In this document: positions 7,354 to 16,205 of the stretch, one piece after another | Layout of the letters: every line of letters begins with the position of its first letter | Position numbering within the stretch: the stretch's first letter is position 1 | NCBI GenBank assembly: GCA_003523225.1 | Contig: DPGK01000033.1 | Coordinates: 95,932-131,130, forward strand | Source of the DNA: Clostridiales bacterium | GTDB lineage: Bacteria > Bacillota > Clostridia > Oscillospirales > CAG-272 | Length of the DNA stretch: 35,199 nucleotides | Reading direction: 5' to 3' | Program-made: the position numbers and the translations under genes | The notes under the pieces: generated by a model | Database searches by the model: none | Seen by the model: the letters and a program-made list of their open reading frames with translations, nothing else | Told to the model about the DNA's origin: nothing

Positions 7354-7976
7354 AAACGGTGTACTCAAAATACATAAAGCGGGTGCTTGATTTTATAATT
7401 TCGCTTCTGGCGCTGACCGTTCTTTCGCCGTTGCTGCTTGTTCTGACGCTTGTGGGCGCGGTAAAAATGCGGGGGAATCCCTTTTTCGTGCAGGAGCGCC
7501 CCGGCAGGAACGGAAGGGTATTCAGACTGATAAAGCTCCGCTCGATGACAAATGAAAAGAAAAACGGCGAGCTGCTGCCGGACGAAGAAAGGCTTACGGG
7601 GTACGGCAGATTCCTGCGCCGCACCTCGCTTGACGAGCTTCCCGAACTTTTGAACATACTCGTCGGACATATGTCGATAGTCGGTCCAAGACCCTTGCTT
7701 GTGAAATATCTGCCGCTTTATAACGAACATCAGGCACGTCGGCACGAGGTGCGTCCGGGGCTTACCGGATGGGCGCAGGTGAACGGGCGCAACAGCATCA
7801 CATGGGAGCAGAAATTTGACTATGACGTGTGGTATGTCGATCATGTCAGCTTTGCGCTTGATGTCAGGATAGTTATGATGACCGTCCGCAGCGTGCTGAA
7901 GCGCGAGGGCATCAGCGGAGAAAATAACGCCACGATGGCGGAATTTGAAGGTAGCCGGGAAAAGACAAATGTTTAA
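7350..7976 (+). CDS. Undecaprenyl-phosphate phosphoglycosyltransferase (PglC/EpsL-like)
   Basis: A 208-aa monotopic membrane enzyme of the bacterial sugar transferase family (PF02397). It moves a sugar-1-phosphate, probably di-N-acetylbacillosamine phosphate, from UDP to undecaprenyl phosphate and so starts the glycan. It shows a hydrophobic re-entrant N-terminal helix (about 12-35), KLRSM (62-66), the catalytic Asp95-Glu96 pair in SLDELPEL, VGPRP, and the RPGLTGWAQVNGRN loop. The size matches the short PglC form rather than the long WbaP form. The start is TTG at 7350, set by AGGAGG 8 bases upstream and a 4-base overlap with the aminotransferase; the next upstream ATG would overlap by 79 bases. 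Confidence 0.9.
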   Translation: MKTVYSKYIKRVLDFIISLLALTVLSPLLLVLTLVGAVKMRGNPFFVQERPGRNGRVFRLIKLRSMTNEKKNGELLPDEERLTGYGRFLRRTSLDELPELLNILVGHMSIVGPRPLLVKYLPLYNEHQARRHEVRPGLTGWAQVNGRNSITWEQKFDYDVWYVDHVSFALDVRIVMMTVRSVLKREGISGENNATMAEFEGSREKTNV

Positions 7977-8577
7977 GAGGCTGATTATTATCGGAGCGGG
8001 CGGACACGCCCGCGTGGTCGCCGATATTGCAATGAAGTCGGGGCGGACCGACATTGCGTTCCTTGACGATGCCGTGTCCGGAGAGGTGATGGGCTTTCCG
8101 GTGATCGGAAAGCTCGCCGACGCTGCCATGCTGGCTGATCCGGATACCGAATTTGTTGCGGCTGTCGGGAGCTGCCAGATGCGCCGCTCAATAACCGAGG
8201 CTTTGCACCTTCCGTGGGCGACGCTCATTCACCCATCGGCGCAGATAGGCGCGGATGTATCGATCGGAGAGGGAACGGTCGTTATGGCTAATGCCGTTAT
8301 CAATCCGTGCGCGTCCGTAGGAAGGCACTGCATAATCAATACTGCGGCGGTGGTTGAACACAACGATCGTCTGGGCGACTGGGTACATATATCCCCGCGC
8401 GCCGCGCTCGGCGGCACCGTTACGGTTGGAGACATGACGCATATCGGCATCGGTGCGGCGGTGAGAAATAATACGGATATCTGCGGAGGATGCGTTATCG
8501 GAGCGGGAGCCGCGGTAGTCAAGAGTATTACCGAGGTCGGAACATATGCTGGCGTTCCGGCGCGAAGGATCAAATGA
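7969..8577 (+). CDS. Sugar N-acetyltransferase (PglD/EpsM/NeuD-like)
   Basis: A 202-aa acetyltransferase with an N-terminal Rossmann-like nucleotide-sugar domain (LIIIGAGGHARVVADI, residues 5-20; FLDD) and a C-terminal left-handed beta-helix of hexapeptide repeats (about 88-200). His131 in VVEHN corresponds to the general base of PglD-type enzymes. With the preceding two genes it completes the aminotransferase-transferase-acetyltransferase trio that makes and installs di-N-acetylbacillosamine or a related sugar. It overlaps the preceding gene by 8 bases and the next by 4 (ATGA). NeuD-like O-acetylation is the alternative, but gene order favours PglD. Confidence 0.88.
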   Translation: MFKRLIIIGAGGHARVVADIAMKSGRTDIAFLDDAVSGEVMGFPVIGKLADAAMLADPDTEFVAAVGSCQMRRSITEALHLPWATLIHPSAQIGADVSIGEGTVVMANAVINPCASVGRHCIINTAAVVEHNDRLGDWVHISPRAALGGTVTVGDMTHIGIGAAVRNNTDICGGCVIGAGAAVVKSITEVGTYAGVPARRIK

Positions 8578-9662
8578 AAATTCTGATTTTTGCCAATTTT
8601 GATGTCGGCTTGTATCAGTTCCGCCGTGAGCTGATAGCTGAACTGCTTAGGACAAATGAGGTGCTGATATCCCTGCCGGACGGTGAGCTGATCCGCCCGC
8701 TTGAGGAAATGGGCTGCCGGTTTATCCCTACGCCGGTCGACCGCCGCGGAGTCGACCCGGTAAAGGATATCGGTCTTTTTATGAGGTATGTTAAAATACT
8801 GCGGCGGGAAAAGCCGGAGCTTGTCATCACATACACGATCAAACCGAACATATACGGCGGTGCGGCGTGCCGGATGCTCGGTATCCCGTATGCTTCAAAT
8901 ATCACCGGGCTTGGCACGGCGTTTCAGAAAAAAGGTGCGCTGCGTCTGCTGGTCACCAAGATGTACCGCACGGCATTGAAACGCGCCCGGGTCGTTTTCT
9001 TTGAAAATGCGGAAAACATGCAGACGCTGCTTGACGAGCGCGCGGTGCGCCGCGAGCAGTGCTGCCTTCTCGACGGCGCGGGTGTAAATCTTGAGCATTA
9101 CGCATATGCGCCGTACCCCCGCGAGGAGACGCCGGTGCGGTTTCTATTTGTGGGGAGAGTTATGCGCGAAAAGGGCGTAGACGAGCTTCTCGGTGCCATG
9201 CGCCGTCTGCGCGACGGAGGTATTGACTGCACGCTGGACATTCTCGGGAGCTGTGAGGAGGATTACACCGCCGAGCTTGACCGATGCGCCGGTGAGGGAT
9301 GGCTTAACTATCGCGGTTATGTGAAGGATGTGCGCCCGTACATTGCCGCCTCGCACTGTTTTGTGCTTCCGTCGTGGCATGAGGGAATGGCAAATACTAA
9401 TCTTGAATGCGCGGCAATGGGGCGTCCGGTGATCACGAGCCGCATTCACGGCTGCATGGAGTCGGTCGTCGACGGAGAAAGCGGATTCCTGTGCGAGGCA
9501 CGGGACGCAGACAGCCTTTACGGAGCAATGCTTCACTTCTGTTACATGACGAGCGCGGAGAGAGAAGCCATGGGATCATCCGGCAGAGCGCACATGAAAG
9601 AAGTGTTTGATAAGAAAAAAGTAGTTGGGGAAACGCTTGGGAGACTTTATGGGGGATATTGA
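8574..9662 (+). CDS. Glycosyltransferase family 4 (PglA-like)
   Basis: This 362-aa GT-B enzyme is likely to add the second sugar to the lipid-linked bacillosamine-type primer on the inner face of the membrane. The N-terminal acceptor domain carries TYTIKPNIYGG and ITGLGTAF, typical of PglA/WcaA-type GT4 proteins. The C-terminal donor domain has FVGRVMREKGVDELL and the E-x7-E motif in HEGMANTNLECAAMGRPVI. The start ATG overlaps the previous stop (ATGA). PglA in Campylobacter transfers GalNAc; the donor here cannot be told. Confidence 0.88.
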   Translation: MKILIFANFDVGLYQFRRELIAELLRTNEVLISLPDGELIRPLEEMGCRFIPTPVDRRGVDPVKDIGLFMRYVKILRREKPELVITYTIKPNIYGGAACRMLGIPYASNITGLGTAFQKKGALRLLVTKMYRTALKRARVVFFENAENMQTLLDERAVRREQCCLLDGAGVNLEHYAYAPYPREETPVRFLFVGRVMREKGVDELLGAMRRLRDGGIDCTLDILGSCEEDYTAELDRCAGEGWLNYRGYVKDVRPYIAASHCFVLPSWHEGMANTNLECAAMGRPVITSRIHGCMESVVDGESGFLCEARDADSLYGAMLHFCYMTSAEREAMGSSGRAHMKEVFDKKKVVGETLGRLYGGY

Positions 9663-10140
9663 GCTTTCACGCACGGAAAAAATCTTCCGGCATATGGTAC
9701 AGCATTATAATCATGAAAAATACTGGCGTTACCGCGCCATCGTTACAGACCCGCAAAGGGGCGGTAAGATAGGCGATATGCTGCGGCTTTGGTATATAAA
9801 GCGCGCCGACGCATTCAACAATGCGTCAATGGGAACTCACCGGAATTTCGGAGCGCGGTTTGCCTCCCCGCCCAATCTGCCTCACGGACTGAATGGAATT
9901 ATTGTATCGCACAACGCTGTTATCGGCAGTAATGTCACAATATTTCATCAGGTTACGATAGGTGAGGGAAAAGGCGGCGCTCCTGTTATCGGTGACAATG
10001 TGATGATAGGCGCCGGGGCGAAGATCATTGGCGCAGTGAAGGTGGGCAACGGGGTAAAGATCGGTGCAAACTGTGTTGTTGTCCATGATGTGCCGGATAA
10101 TGCGGTCATTGCCGCGCCGGAAGCTATAAGAATCAGGTAA
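9649..10140 (+). CDS. Serine-acetyltransferase-like hexapeptide acyltransferase
   Basis: A 163-aa left-handed beta-helix protein of the CysE-like superfamily. The C-terminal two thirds contain hexapeptide repeats (IVSHNAVIGSNVTIF, VIGDNVMIGAGAKIIG) and the histidines of SHNAVIG and FHQVTIGEG expected near the acetyl-CoA site. Genes like this inside capsule clusters usually O-acetylate a sugar rather than serine, and it lacks the long N-terminal helical domain of true CysE. It overlaps the GT4 gene by 14 bases; GGGAG precedes the chosen ATG. Confidence 0.82.
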   Translation: MGDIELSRTEKIFRHMVQHYNHEKYWRYRAIVTDPQRGGKIGDMLRLWYIKRADAFNNASMGTHRNFGARFASPPNLPHGLNGIIVSHNAVIGSNVTIFHQVTIGEGKGGAPVIGDNVMIGAGAKIIGAVKVGNGVKIGANCVVVHDVPDNAVIAAPEAIRIR

Positions 10141-10148
10141 ACGGGCAA

Positions 10149-10949
10149 ATGAGCGTGAAAATAACTGTCATTATGGGGATATATAACTGCGCGGGGACTC
10201 TTTCCGAGGCGCTTGATTCGCTGCTCGCACAGACATATTCCGACTGGAACGCCGTTCTTTGCGACGACGGCTCGTCAGACGATACCTACCGTATAGCGTC
10301 CGGATATGCCGAAAAATTTCCGGACAGATTCATACTCATAAAAAATGAGCATAACATGGGGCTTAATCATACGCTGAACCGTTGCCTTGAGCTTGCGCGC
10401 GGAGAGTATATTGCCCGTATGGACGGCGACGATATATCGCTTCCGGCAAGATTTGAAGCCGAAGCCGGGTTTCTTGACGCGCATCCGCAGTATTCTGTTG
10501 TCAGTACCCCTATGATCTATTTCAACGAAAACGGTGAATGGGGACGCGGCACGGCGGGCGGCGAGGTAACAGCAAGGGATTTTGTTCACGGTTCGCCCTT
10601 CTGTCATGCACCGTGCATGGTAAGAAGCGGCGCTTATGCCGCGGTCGGCGGATACTCCACCGACCGCCGGACTCTCCGGGCGGAGGACTATGACTTATGG
10701 TTCCGGATGTATGAACTGGGGTATAAGGGTTATAATCTTGACGTTCCGCTGTATAAAATGAGGGATGATGAAAATGCTTATCATCGCCGCAAGCTGAAAT
10801 ATTGCTTCAATGAAGCGTTTGTCCGCGCCAAAGGCTTTAAAAGATTAAAGCTGCCGATTTATGATTATGTTTTTGTGCTTCGCCCTTTGATAGTCGGTTT
10901 GCTTCCCAAAAGGCTGTATATGTTTTTGCACCACCGTAAGAAGAGATAA
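10149..10949 (+). CDS. Glycosyltransferase family 2
   Basis: A 266-aa GT-A fold enzyme. TVIMGIYNCAGTLSEALDSLLAQTY (split over residues 6-30) is the nucleotide-sugar-binding start, CDDGSSDDT follows, and the metal-binding DGDD lies in ARMDGDDISLPAR. A likely catalytic ED occurs in RAEDYDLWFRM. It adds one sugar of the repeat unit; donor and linkage are unknown. It begins 8 bases after the acetyltransferase and is followed 18 bases later by the polymerase. Confidence 0.88.
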   Translation: MSVKITVIMGIYNCAGTLSEALDSLLAQTYSDWNAVLCDDGSSDDTYRIASGYAEKFPDRFILIKNEHNMGLNHTLNRCLELARGEYIARMDGDDISLPARFEAEAGFLDAHPQYSVVSTPMIYFNENGEWGRGTAGGEVTARDFVHGSPFCHAPCMVRSGAYAAVGGYSTDRRTLRAEDYDLWFRMYELGYKGYNLDVPLYKMRDDENAYHRRKLKYCFNEAFVRAKGFKRLKLPIYDYVFVLRPLIVGLLPKRLYMFLHHRKKR

Positions 10950-10967
10950 GATCCAGAGGATTATTAT

Positions 10968-12074
10968 ATGCTGATTTATTTGATTGTAATGCTGCTTTCC
11001 GTCTGTATTTGCTGGCGGATGCAGGTGATACGCAGCAACGGTGATACTTTGTCTGTTGATGTGCGTAAATATCATGCGTTCTATTGCGTGCTGCTTATAG
11101 CGCTCCTCGGTATTGTGGTCGGCTTCAGGAGCGGAGTCGGAACAGACTACGGTAACTATATTGACGTATATATGCTGACAGGTCACAAGTCAGTGGCGCA
11201 GATATTTTCCGAAGAAGAGCCGCTGTTCGGTCTTGTAAATATGCTGTCCGCAAAATTATTTGACAGCTATATTCCGATGTTTGTCTTTATGGCACTCGTG
11301 TCGGTTGCACTGATAGTTTACGGAATATACAAGAACTCCGATAACTATGCGCTGTCGGCGTTTCTGCTGATAGCGGGAATGTATTATTTTGACCTGTTCA
11401 ACGGTATGCGTCAGATGATGGCGGCGGCAATCATGTTTGCGGCATTTCCGCTTGTAAAGAAGAAAAAGTGGATTCCCGTCATTTTGCTGACCGTAATTGC
11501 AGCAGGCTTTCACTCATCGGTGTACATTGTGCTGTTTGCTTTTTTGTATTCGGCTTATGTGAACCCGCGTTCGTGGTATAATATTATTCTTATCGGAGCA
11601 TTTTTTGCTGCATTTGTTTTTTTCAATTCCTTTTCGGATATACTGATAGACCTGCTTGTGTCTTCGGAAAGCCGGTATGCAACATTTGAATCAACGCTTC
11701 AGCAATCGGGGTTGGGTGCAAACGTACTCCGCTTTGGGCTTACGGCGGTTCCGGTTATTTTTTCCTTGGTTTTATGGTGCTACCTTTCTCAGAGGGGCAA
11801 GGACGCAGGTATTCTTGTAAATTTGTCTCTCATCAACTCCGGATTTATGCTTGTAGCAACGCGCAACTGGATATTTGCGCGGTTCTGTATGTTCTTCGGT
11901 ATATTCAATATCCTGCTGTGGCCAAAAATTCTGAGCTGCTTTGAGGGCAAAAGCAGGAGGTTTATGACGTTTGGCGTGATTTGCGTTTATTTTGTGTATT
12001 TCTGGCTCATCGTACACACCGACTCCAACCTTCTGCCGTACCGTTCGTGGATCTTCGGAGGCGTTTATGGCTAA
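10968..12074 (+). CDS. EpsG-family membrane protein (putative polysaccharide polymerase)
   Basis: A 368-aa protein made mostly of hydrophobic helices (roughly 8-10). After the first helices it has FRSGVGTDYGNY, the characteristic sequence of the EpsG family (PF14897), which fill the Wzy polymerase role in Bacillus-type exopolysaccharide clusters. It would join lipid-linked repeat units outside the membrane. AGAGGA stands upstream of the start. It overlaps the next GT4 gene by 8 bases. A flippase would be expected as a partner, but none is in the window. Confidence 0.85.
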   Translation: MLIYLIVMLLSVCICWRMQVIRSNGDTLSVDVRKYHAFYCVLLIALLGIVVGFRSGVGTDYGNYIDVYMLTGHKSVAQIFSEEEPLFGLVNMLSAKLFDSYIPMFVFMALVSVALIVYGIYKNSDNYALSAFLLIAGMYYFDLFNGMRQMMAAAIMFAAFPLVKKKKWIPVILLTVIAAGFHSSVYIVLFAFLYSAYVNPRSWYNIILIGAFFAAFVFFNSFSDILIDLLVSSESRYATFESTLQQSGLGANVLRFGLTAVPVIFSLVLWCYLSQRGKDAGILVNLSLINSGFMLVATRNWIFARFCMFFGIFNILLWPKILSCFEGKSRRFMTFGVICVYFVYFWLIVHTDSNLLPYRSWIFGGVYG

Positions 12075-13182
12075 AAAGGTTCTGTTTCTGATCCCAAGCC
12101 TCGGACATGGCGGGGCGGAGCGGGTGCTTGTAAATCTTGCAAACAATCTTGACGCGAAAAAATTTGAGGTTACGGTACAGACGCTTTTCGATACCGGAGT
12201 AAACAGGCAGTATCTTTTGCCGCACATCAGGTATATTCCGGGCTATAAGCGTCAATTCCGCGGAAACACTACGCTTATGAAGCTCTTCACGCCGCGCGCT
12301 CTTTACCGGTACGTTGTGCGCGATACATACGATATTCTGGTTTCATATCTTGAGGGACCGACCTCGCGCATTATTGCGGGGTGTCCGGATAAGAACGTAA
12401 AAAAGGCGGCGTGGCTGCATATCGAGCTTAACTCACCCAAGCAGGCAGCGATAGGCTTCCGGTCGCCCGCCGAGGCGCAAAGACTGTATGATTCATATGA
12501 CAGACTTATTGCTGTGGCGGATTCGGTAAGAAGGGTATTTCTTGAGTCATTGCCGGTAAGCGTTCCGGTTTCGGTTCTTTACAACACAAACGAGACCGGG
12601 CAGATCGTGGAAAAAGCCAAGTGCCCGCCGGATGACGTGAGCTTTGGGGGAGGTGCTTTTACGGTTTGTTCCGTCGCCAAGCTGATCCCCACCAAGGGCT
12701 TCGACCGTTTGCTGAACGCACACAAGCGGCTTATTGACGAGGGACTTGTGCACACGGTGTACATCCTCGGCATAGGCGAGGAGGAAAAAAGCCTGCGTCA
12801 GAAAATCAGGGAGTACGGCGTGGAGGATTCTTTTATTCTTCTTGGCTTCAGGGACAACCCATATCAGTATGTTTCCCGCTGCGACCTGTATGTCTGCTCC
12901 TCCCGCCGCGAGGGCTTTTCCACCGCCGTGACCGAGGCGCTGATCGTGGGGACCCCGGTCGTCAGCACCGACTGCTCCGGCGCGCGGGAGCTGCTCGGCG
13001 AGCATGACGAGTACGGGCTAGTGGTTGAAAACAGCGAGGAAGGAATTTATCAGGGAATGAAGCGGATGCTGTCCGAGCCCGGGACGCTGGCGCACTACCG
13101 CAGTATGTCTGCGGAGCGCGGCAAGGATTTCAGCAAGGAAAAGACGGTCAGGGCAGTGGAAGATATGCTTGACAGCCTGTGA
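12067..13182 (+). CDS. Glycosyltransferase family 4
   Basis: This 371-aa GT-B enzyme begins with FLIPSLGHGGAERVLVNLA (residues 6-24), the glycine-rich acceptor-side loop of GT4 proteins. The donor domain contains SVAKLIPTKGFDRLL and the E-x7-E motif in RREGFSTAVTEALIVGTPVV. GGAGG precedes the ATG at 12067; an upstream in-frame ATG (11992) has no ribosome site and overlaps the polymerase gene by over 80 bases. It transfers an unknown sugar during repeat-unit assembly. Confidence 0.88.
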   Translation: MAKKVLFLIPSLGHGGAERVLVNLANNLDAKKFEVTVQTLFDTGVNRQYLLPHIRYIPGYKRQFRGNTTLMKLFTPRALYRYVVRDTYDILVSYLEGPTSRIIAGCPDKNVKKAAWLHIELNSPKQAAIGFRSPAEAQRLYDSYDRLIAVADSVRRVFLESLPVSVPVSVLYNTNETGQIVEKAKCPPDDVSFGGGAFTVCSVAKLIPTKGFDRLLNAHKRLIDEGLVHTVYILGIGEEEKSLRQKIREYGVEDSFILLGFRDNPYQYVSRCDLYVCSSRREGFSTAVTEALIVGTPVVSTDCSGARELLGEHDEYGLVVENSEEGIYQGMKRMLSEPGTLAHYRSMSAERGKDFSKEKTVRAVEDMLDSL

Positions 13183-13189
13183 GGTGTGT

Positions 13190-14245
13190 ATGAATCTTCT
13201 GTTTCTTGAAGGCGATATGTCCCGCAAGGGCGGCACGGAGCGCATGACGGCGCTTATCGCCAATGCTTTGTCAGCGCGTCATTCGGTTTTTGTCATCAGT
13301 CTCAGAATGGTCGGCGGCGGAGTGTTCTTCCCGCTTAACGGCTGCGTGCAGCACAGTGTGCTTGACAACGGCGCGGGAAAAACCGGGGCGGCGGCTCAGA
13401 TCCGCATGATCCGTCGGTTTATCAAGGAGAATAAGATCGACTGCGTGATAAATGTCGATGTGGGGATGGGCTTTTACGGTATTATCGCCGCGCGCGGGAC
13501 AGGCGCAAAGGTGATAACCTGGGAGCACGGCAATTATTTCAACAACTGGGGTTCGCGGTGGTTCCCATATTTCAGACGCTTTGCCGCACGGCACAGCGAT
13601 GCGATGGTGGTGCTGACCGAACGTGATAAGCAAAATTACATGACCAATATCAGTCGGTGCCGTCCGGTGACGGTCATAGGCAATCCGGTGGAAAAGCATC
13701 CGGTCGATTATAGATCCGACTCGCGCACTATCCTTTCAGCCGGACATCTTGCGCCGGTCAAACGGTTTACGCTGATACCCGAGGTGGGCAGGACTGTATT
13801 TGCACGGCATACCGACTGGCAATGGAGAATATGCGGCGAAGGTCCGGAGCGGGCGGAGATTGAGCGGAAGATCGCCGAATACGGTCTTGGTAAAAACATT
13901 ATCCTTGCGGGGTCGGTTTCGGATATGGAGACGGAATACAGAGCCGCCGCGATGTATGTAATGACCTCCGGGATGGAGGGGCTGCCGATGGTACTTCTGG
14001 AAGCCAAATCATACGGATTGCCGCTTGTCAGCTTTGACATTATGACAGGCCCCGGCGAGATAATACGCGACGGTGTGAACGGGTATCTTGTCCCGTCCGG
14101 GGATACCTCCGCGCTTGCGGAGAAGATATGCCGCCTTATTGAAAACGAAGAGCTGCGCCGGGACTTCTCGGAAAATTCGCAGGTCGATATTGAGAGATTT
14201 GATTCAGTGGAGATTATTGAACAATGGGAAAAGCTGATACAATGA
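13190..14245 (+). CDS. Glycosyltransferase family 4
   Basis: A 351-aa GT-B enzyme. The N-terminus has MSRKGGTERMTALIANAL (the GGxER loop), and the C-terminal half has SAGHLAPVKRF and the E-x7-E motif in GMEGLPMVLLEAKSYGLPLV. GAGGTG stands before the ATG at 13190, 7 bases after the previous stop. It is similar in plan to the preceding gene, though not a close repeat, so the two probably add different sugars. It overlaps the next gene by 4 bases (ATGA). Confidence 0.88.
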   Translation: MNLLFLEGDMSRKGGTERMTALIANALSARHSVFVISLRMVGGGVFFPLNGCVQHSVLDNGAGKTGAAAQIRMIRRFIKENKIDCVINVDVGMGFYGIIAARGTGAKVITWEHGNYFNNWGSRWFPYFRRFAARHSDAMVVLTERDKQNYMTNISRCRPVTVIGNPVEKHPVDYRSDSRTILSAGHLAPVKRFTLIPEVGRTVFARHTDWQWRICGEGPERAEIERKIAEYGLGKNIILAGSVSDMETEYRAAAMYVMTSGMEGLPMVLLEAKSYGLPLVSFDIMTGPGEIIRDGVNGYLVPSGDTSALAEKICRLIENEELRRDFSENSQVDIERFDSVEIIEQWEKLIQ

Positions 14246-15222
14246 CTGAAATAGCACAGCCGCTTGTCACTGTTATAGTTCCGGTTTACAAGGTTGAGCC
14301 TTATCTTCGCCGGTGTATCGACTCGATCATATCTCAGACGTATCATAATCTTGAGATCATTCTGGTGGATGATGGATCGCCGGATGGATGCCCGGAAATT
14401 TGCGATGAGTACGCTAAGCGGGATTCTCGTATTAAGGTTATTCACAAGAAAAACGGAGGGTTGTCAGATGCCCGCAACGTAGGATTGGGATCCTCATCAG
14501 GCAAATATGTAACGTTTGTTGACAGCGATGACTGGTTGGAAAATGCTGCTGTTGATTATATGTACCAACTTATTATAAAGTATGATGCGGGTCTTGTCAT
14601 TGGTGGCATGCAGCGAGTTGAGAACATCACAGATTACATTCTAAAAAGTGATTGGAATGGAAAACTGCAAGAAGCGTGTATGACAAATGTTCAGGCAATG
14701 CAGCATTTTTTTCAGAATGGCTGTGCCGCATGGGCAAGATTGTATAGACGGAGTATTTTCAATGATATTATGTTTCCGATTGGTGAGATTAATGAAGATG
14801 AGGCTATTGTTCTGCCGATTCTGGAACGTTGCGGCACTGTTGTGCTGACAAATCATGTTATTTATAACTACCGGTGTCGCCCAGAAAGTATTACAACCGC
14901 TTCATTTTCTGCAACTAAGCTCGCGTGGCAGCGGCACTGTGCCGACAACCTGCGATTTATTCAGGAAAAATATCCGGAGCTTGAAGCTGACGCTGCGGCA
15001 CGTTATCGCGGGAGTCTGCTATGGTCGCTGACCGAGATCGCGCTGTCGGACGGAGACTGGTCGGAGCAGGTCAGGGAATTGCGCTTCGCTCTCAGAAAAT
15101 ATCATGCACTGTTCAAGGCTGCCCCGTTTACATATTCTCAGGATAAGATACGTCTTGAGGTGCTGACATGGCTTCCGTTCCCAGTGTACAGGACGCTTAT
15201 TCGCCTAAAACGGAGAAAATAG
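14242..15222 (+). CDS. Glycosyltransferase family 2
   Basis: A 326-aa GT-A enzyme with VTVIVPVYKVEPYLRRCIDS near the N-terminus, LVDDGSPDGC, GGLSDARN and the DSDD metal site in FVDSDDWLE. A C-terminal region typical of the EpsJ/WaaB-like GT2 group holds NEDEAIVLPIL. The start at 14242 overlaps the previous stop (ATGA); ATG 14224 is an alternative that adds six residues. From about 14300 base use shifts to clearly AT-richer codons than in the preceding genes and drifts back near 14950, suggesting a gene acquired from another genome. Confidence 0.88.
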   Translation: MTEIAQPLVTVIVPVYKVEPYLRRCIDSIISQTYHNLEIILVDDGSPDGCPEICDEYAKRDSRIKVIHKKNGGLSDARNVGLGSSSGKYVTFVDSDDWLENAAVDYMYQLIIKYDAGLVIGGMQRVENITDYILKSDWNGKLQEACMTNVQAMQHFFQNGCAAWARLYRRSIFNDIMFPIGEINEDEAIVLPILERCGTVVLTNHVIYNYRCRPESITTASFSATKLAWQRHCADNLRFIQEKYPELEADAAARYRGSLLWSLTEIALSDGDWSEQVRELRFALRKYHALFKAAPFTYSQDKIRLEVLTWLPFPVYRTLIRLKRRK

Positions 15223-15240
15223 TTTGTTGAGGTATCGGTA

Positions 15241-16095
15241 ATGACCAATGATTACGGAAATCTTGAATTGCATGAGGTTTTACTCTCCGCAATGAAGGAT
15301 ATTGATAAAATATGCCGCGAAAATAATCTGAGATATTTTCTTCACGCCGGTACGCTTCTGGGAGCAATGAATCATAAAGGATTCATTCCGTGGGATGACG
15401 ATGTGGATATTTCGATGTTCCGCGAGGATTATGAAAAATTTCTCTCCATTGTCCATGAGAAGATGGGTGACAGATATTTCGTGCAGACATATAAAACCGA
15501 TTCGGAATATCCGAATAACCGTGCAGTGCTTCGTGTACTTGGGACAGAGGTAATTCACTTCCATGAGGATGACACCAGTAGCCGCAAAGAAATTGCCGTT
15601 GATATTGTTCCGTTGGATTCTGTGCCTGATCTGAGGATCGTTCAACGGTTTCAGCAGGGATTAGTGTGGGTGTTGGACGCGGCTGTGCAGATCAAGCAGG
15701 GAAGTATCATTCCAAGGTCTGTGTTTACAAAGTGTATTGGATTGCTTGCCAAGGTTGACCGCGTCCGGCTTGGCAGATGGATCGATAATGTAACATGTAT
15801 TTGCAAAAGTAAAAAGACCAAATTGGTTGGTTTACTTAGCTATACCGGTAAGAATCCCTATACCGGGGTCAGCGGCTATTACAACGATTTGCTGAAAAGG
15901 GAATGGTATGACAGTCCTGAGTACGTTCCGTTTGAAGACACACAGTTTATGACCATCGGTGAGCCGGAAGCAGATTTGCTCCACCGTTACGGTCCCCACT
16001 GGGCTGAGCCGTATCCGGAGGAAAAGCGTGTGACCAAGCATGACGTAAAAAGCTACCGGATCGAGCCGTGGGTGCTCGACAGGGTCAGGAAATGA
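15241..16095 (+). CDS. LicD-family phosphotransferase
   Basis: This 284-aa protein belongs to the LicD/FKRP nucleotidyltransferase-fold family, which transfers phosphocholine or a related phospho-alcohol from a CDP carrier to glycans. The diagnostic block is LHAGTLLGAMNHKGFIPWDD with DDDVD (residues 52-56), the acidic cluster binding metals. The C-terminal part has WYDSPEYVPFED and YGPHWAEPYPEEKR, also typical of LicD. The gene shares the AT-rich base use of the GT2 gene before it. No choline uptake or CTP:phosphocholine genes (licA-C) are in the window, so the transferred group could be something else. Confidence 0.9.
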   Translation: MTNDYGNLELHEVLLSAMKDIDKICRENNLRYFLHAGTLLGAMNHKGFIPWDDDVDISMFREDYEKFLSIVHEKMGDRYFVQTYKTDSEYPNNRAVLRVLGTEVIHFHEDDTSSRKEIAVDIVPLDSVPDLRIVQRFQQGLVWVLDAAVQIKQGSIIPRSVFTKCIGLLAKVDRVRLGRWIDNVTCICKSKKTKLVGLLSYTGKNPYTGVSGYYNDLLKREWYDSPEYVPFEDTQFMTIGEPEADLLHRYGPHWAEPYPEEKRVTKHDVKSYRIEPWVLDRVRK

Positions 16096-16205
16096 CCCCG
16101 ATGGTAGGATACGGGGAATAATAAGTATATTCAGCAGCCACGGCGGGCAGCATACGCGGCTTGCCGGACGGCAAAACCGAACCTGTAATCAATGAAAGGA
16201 CGGCT

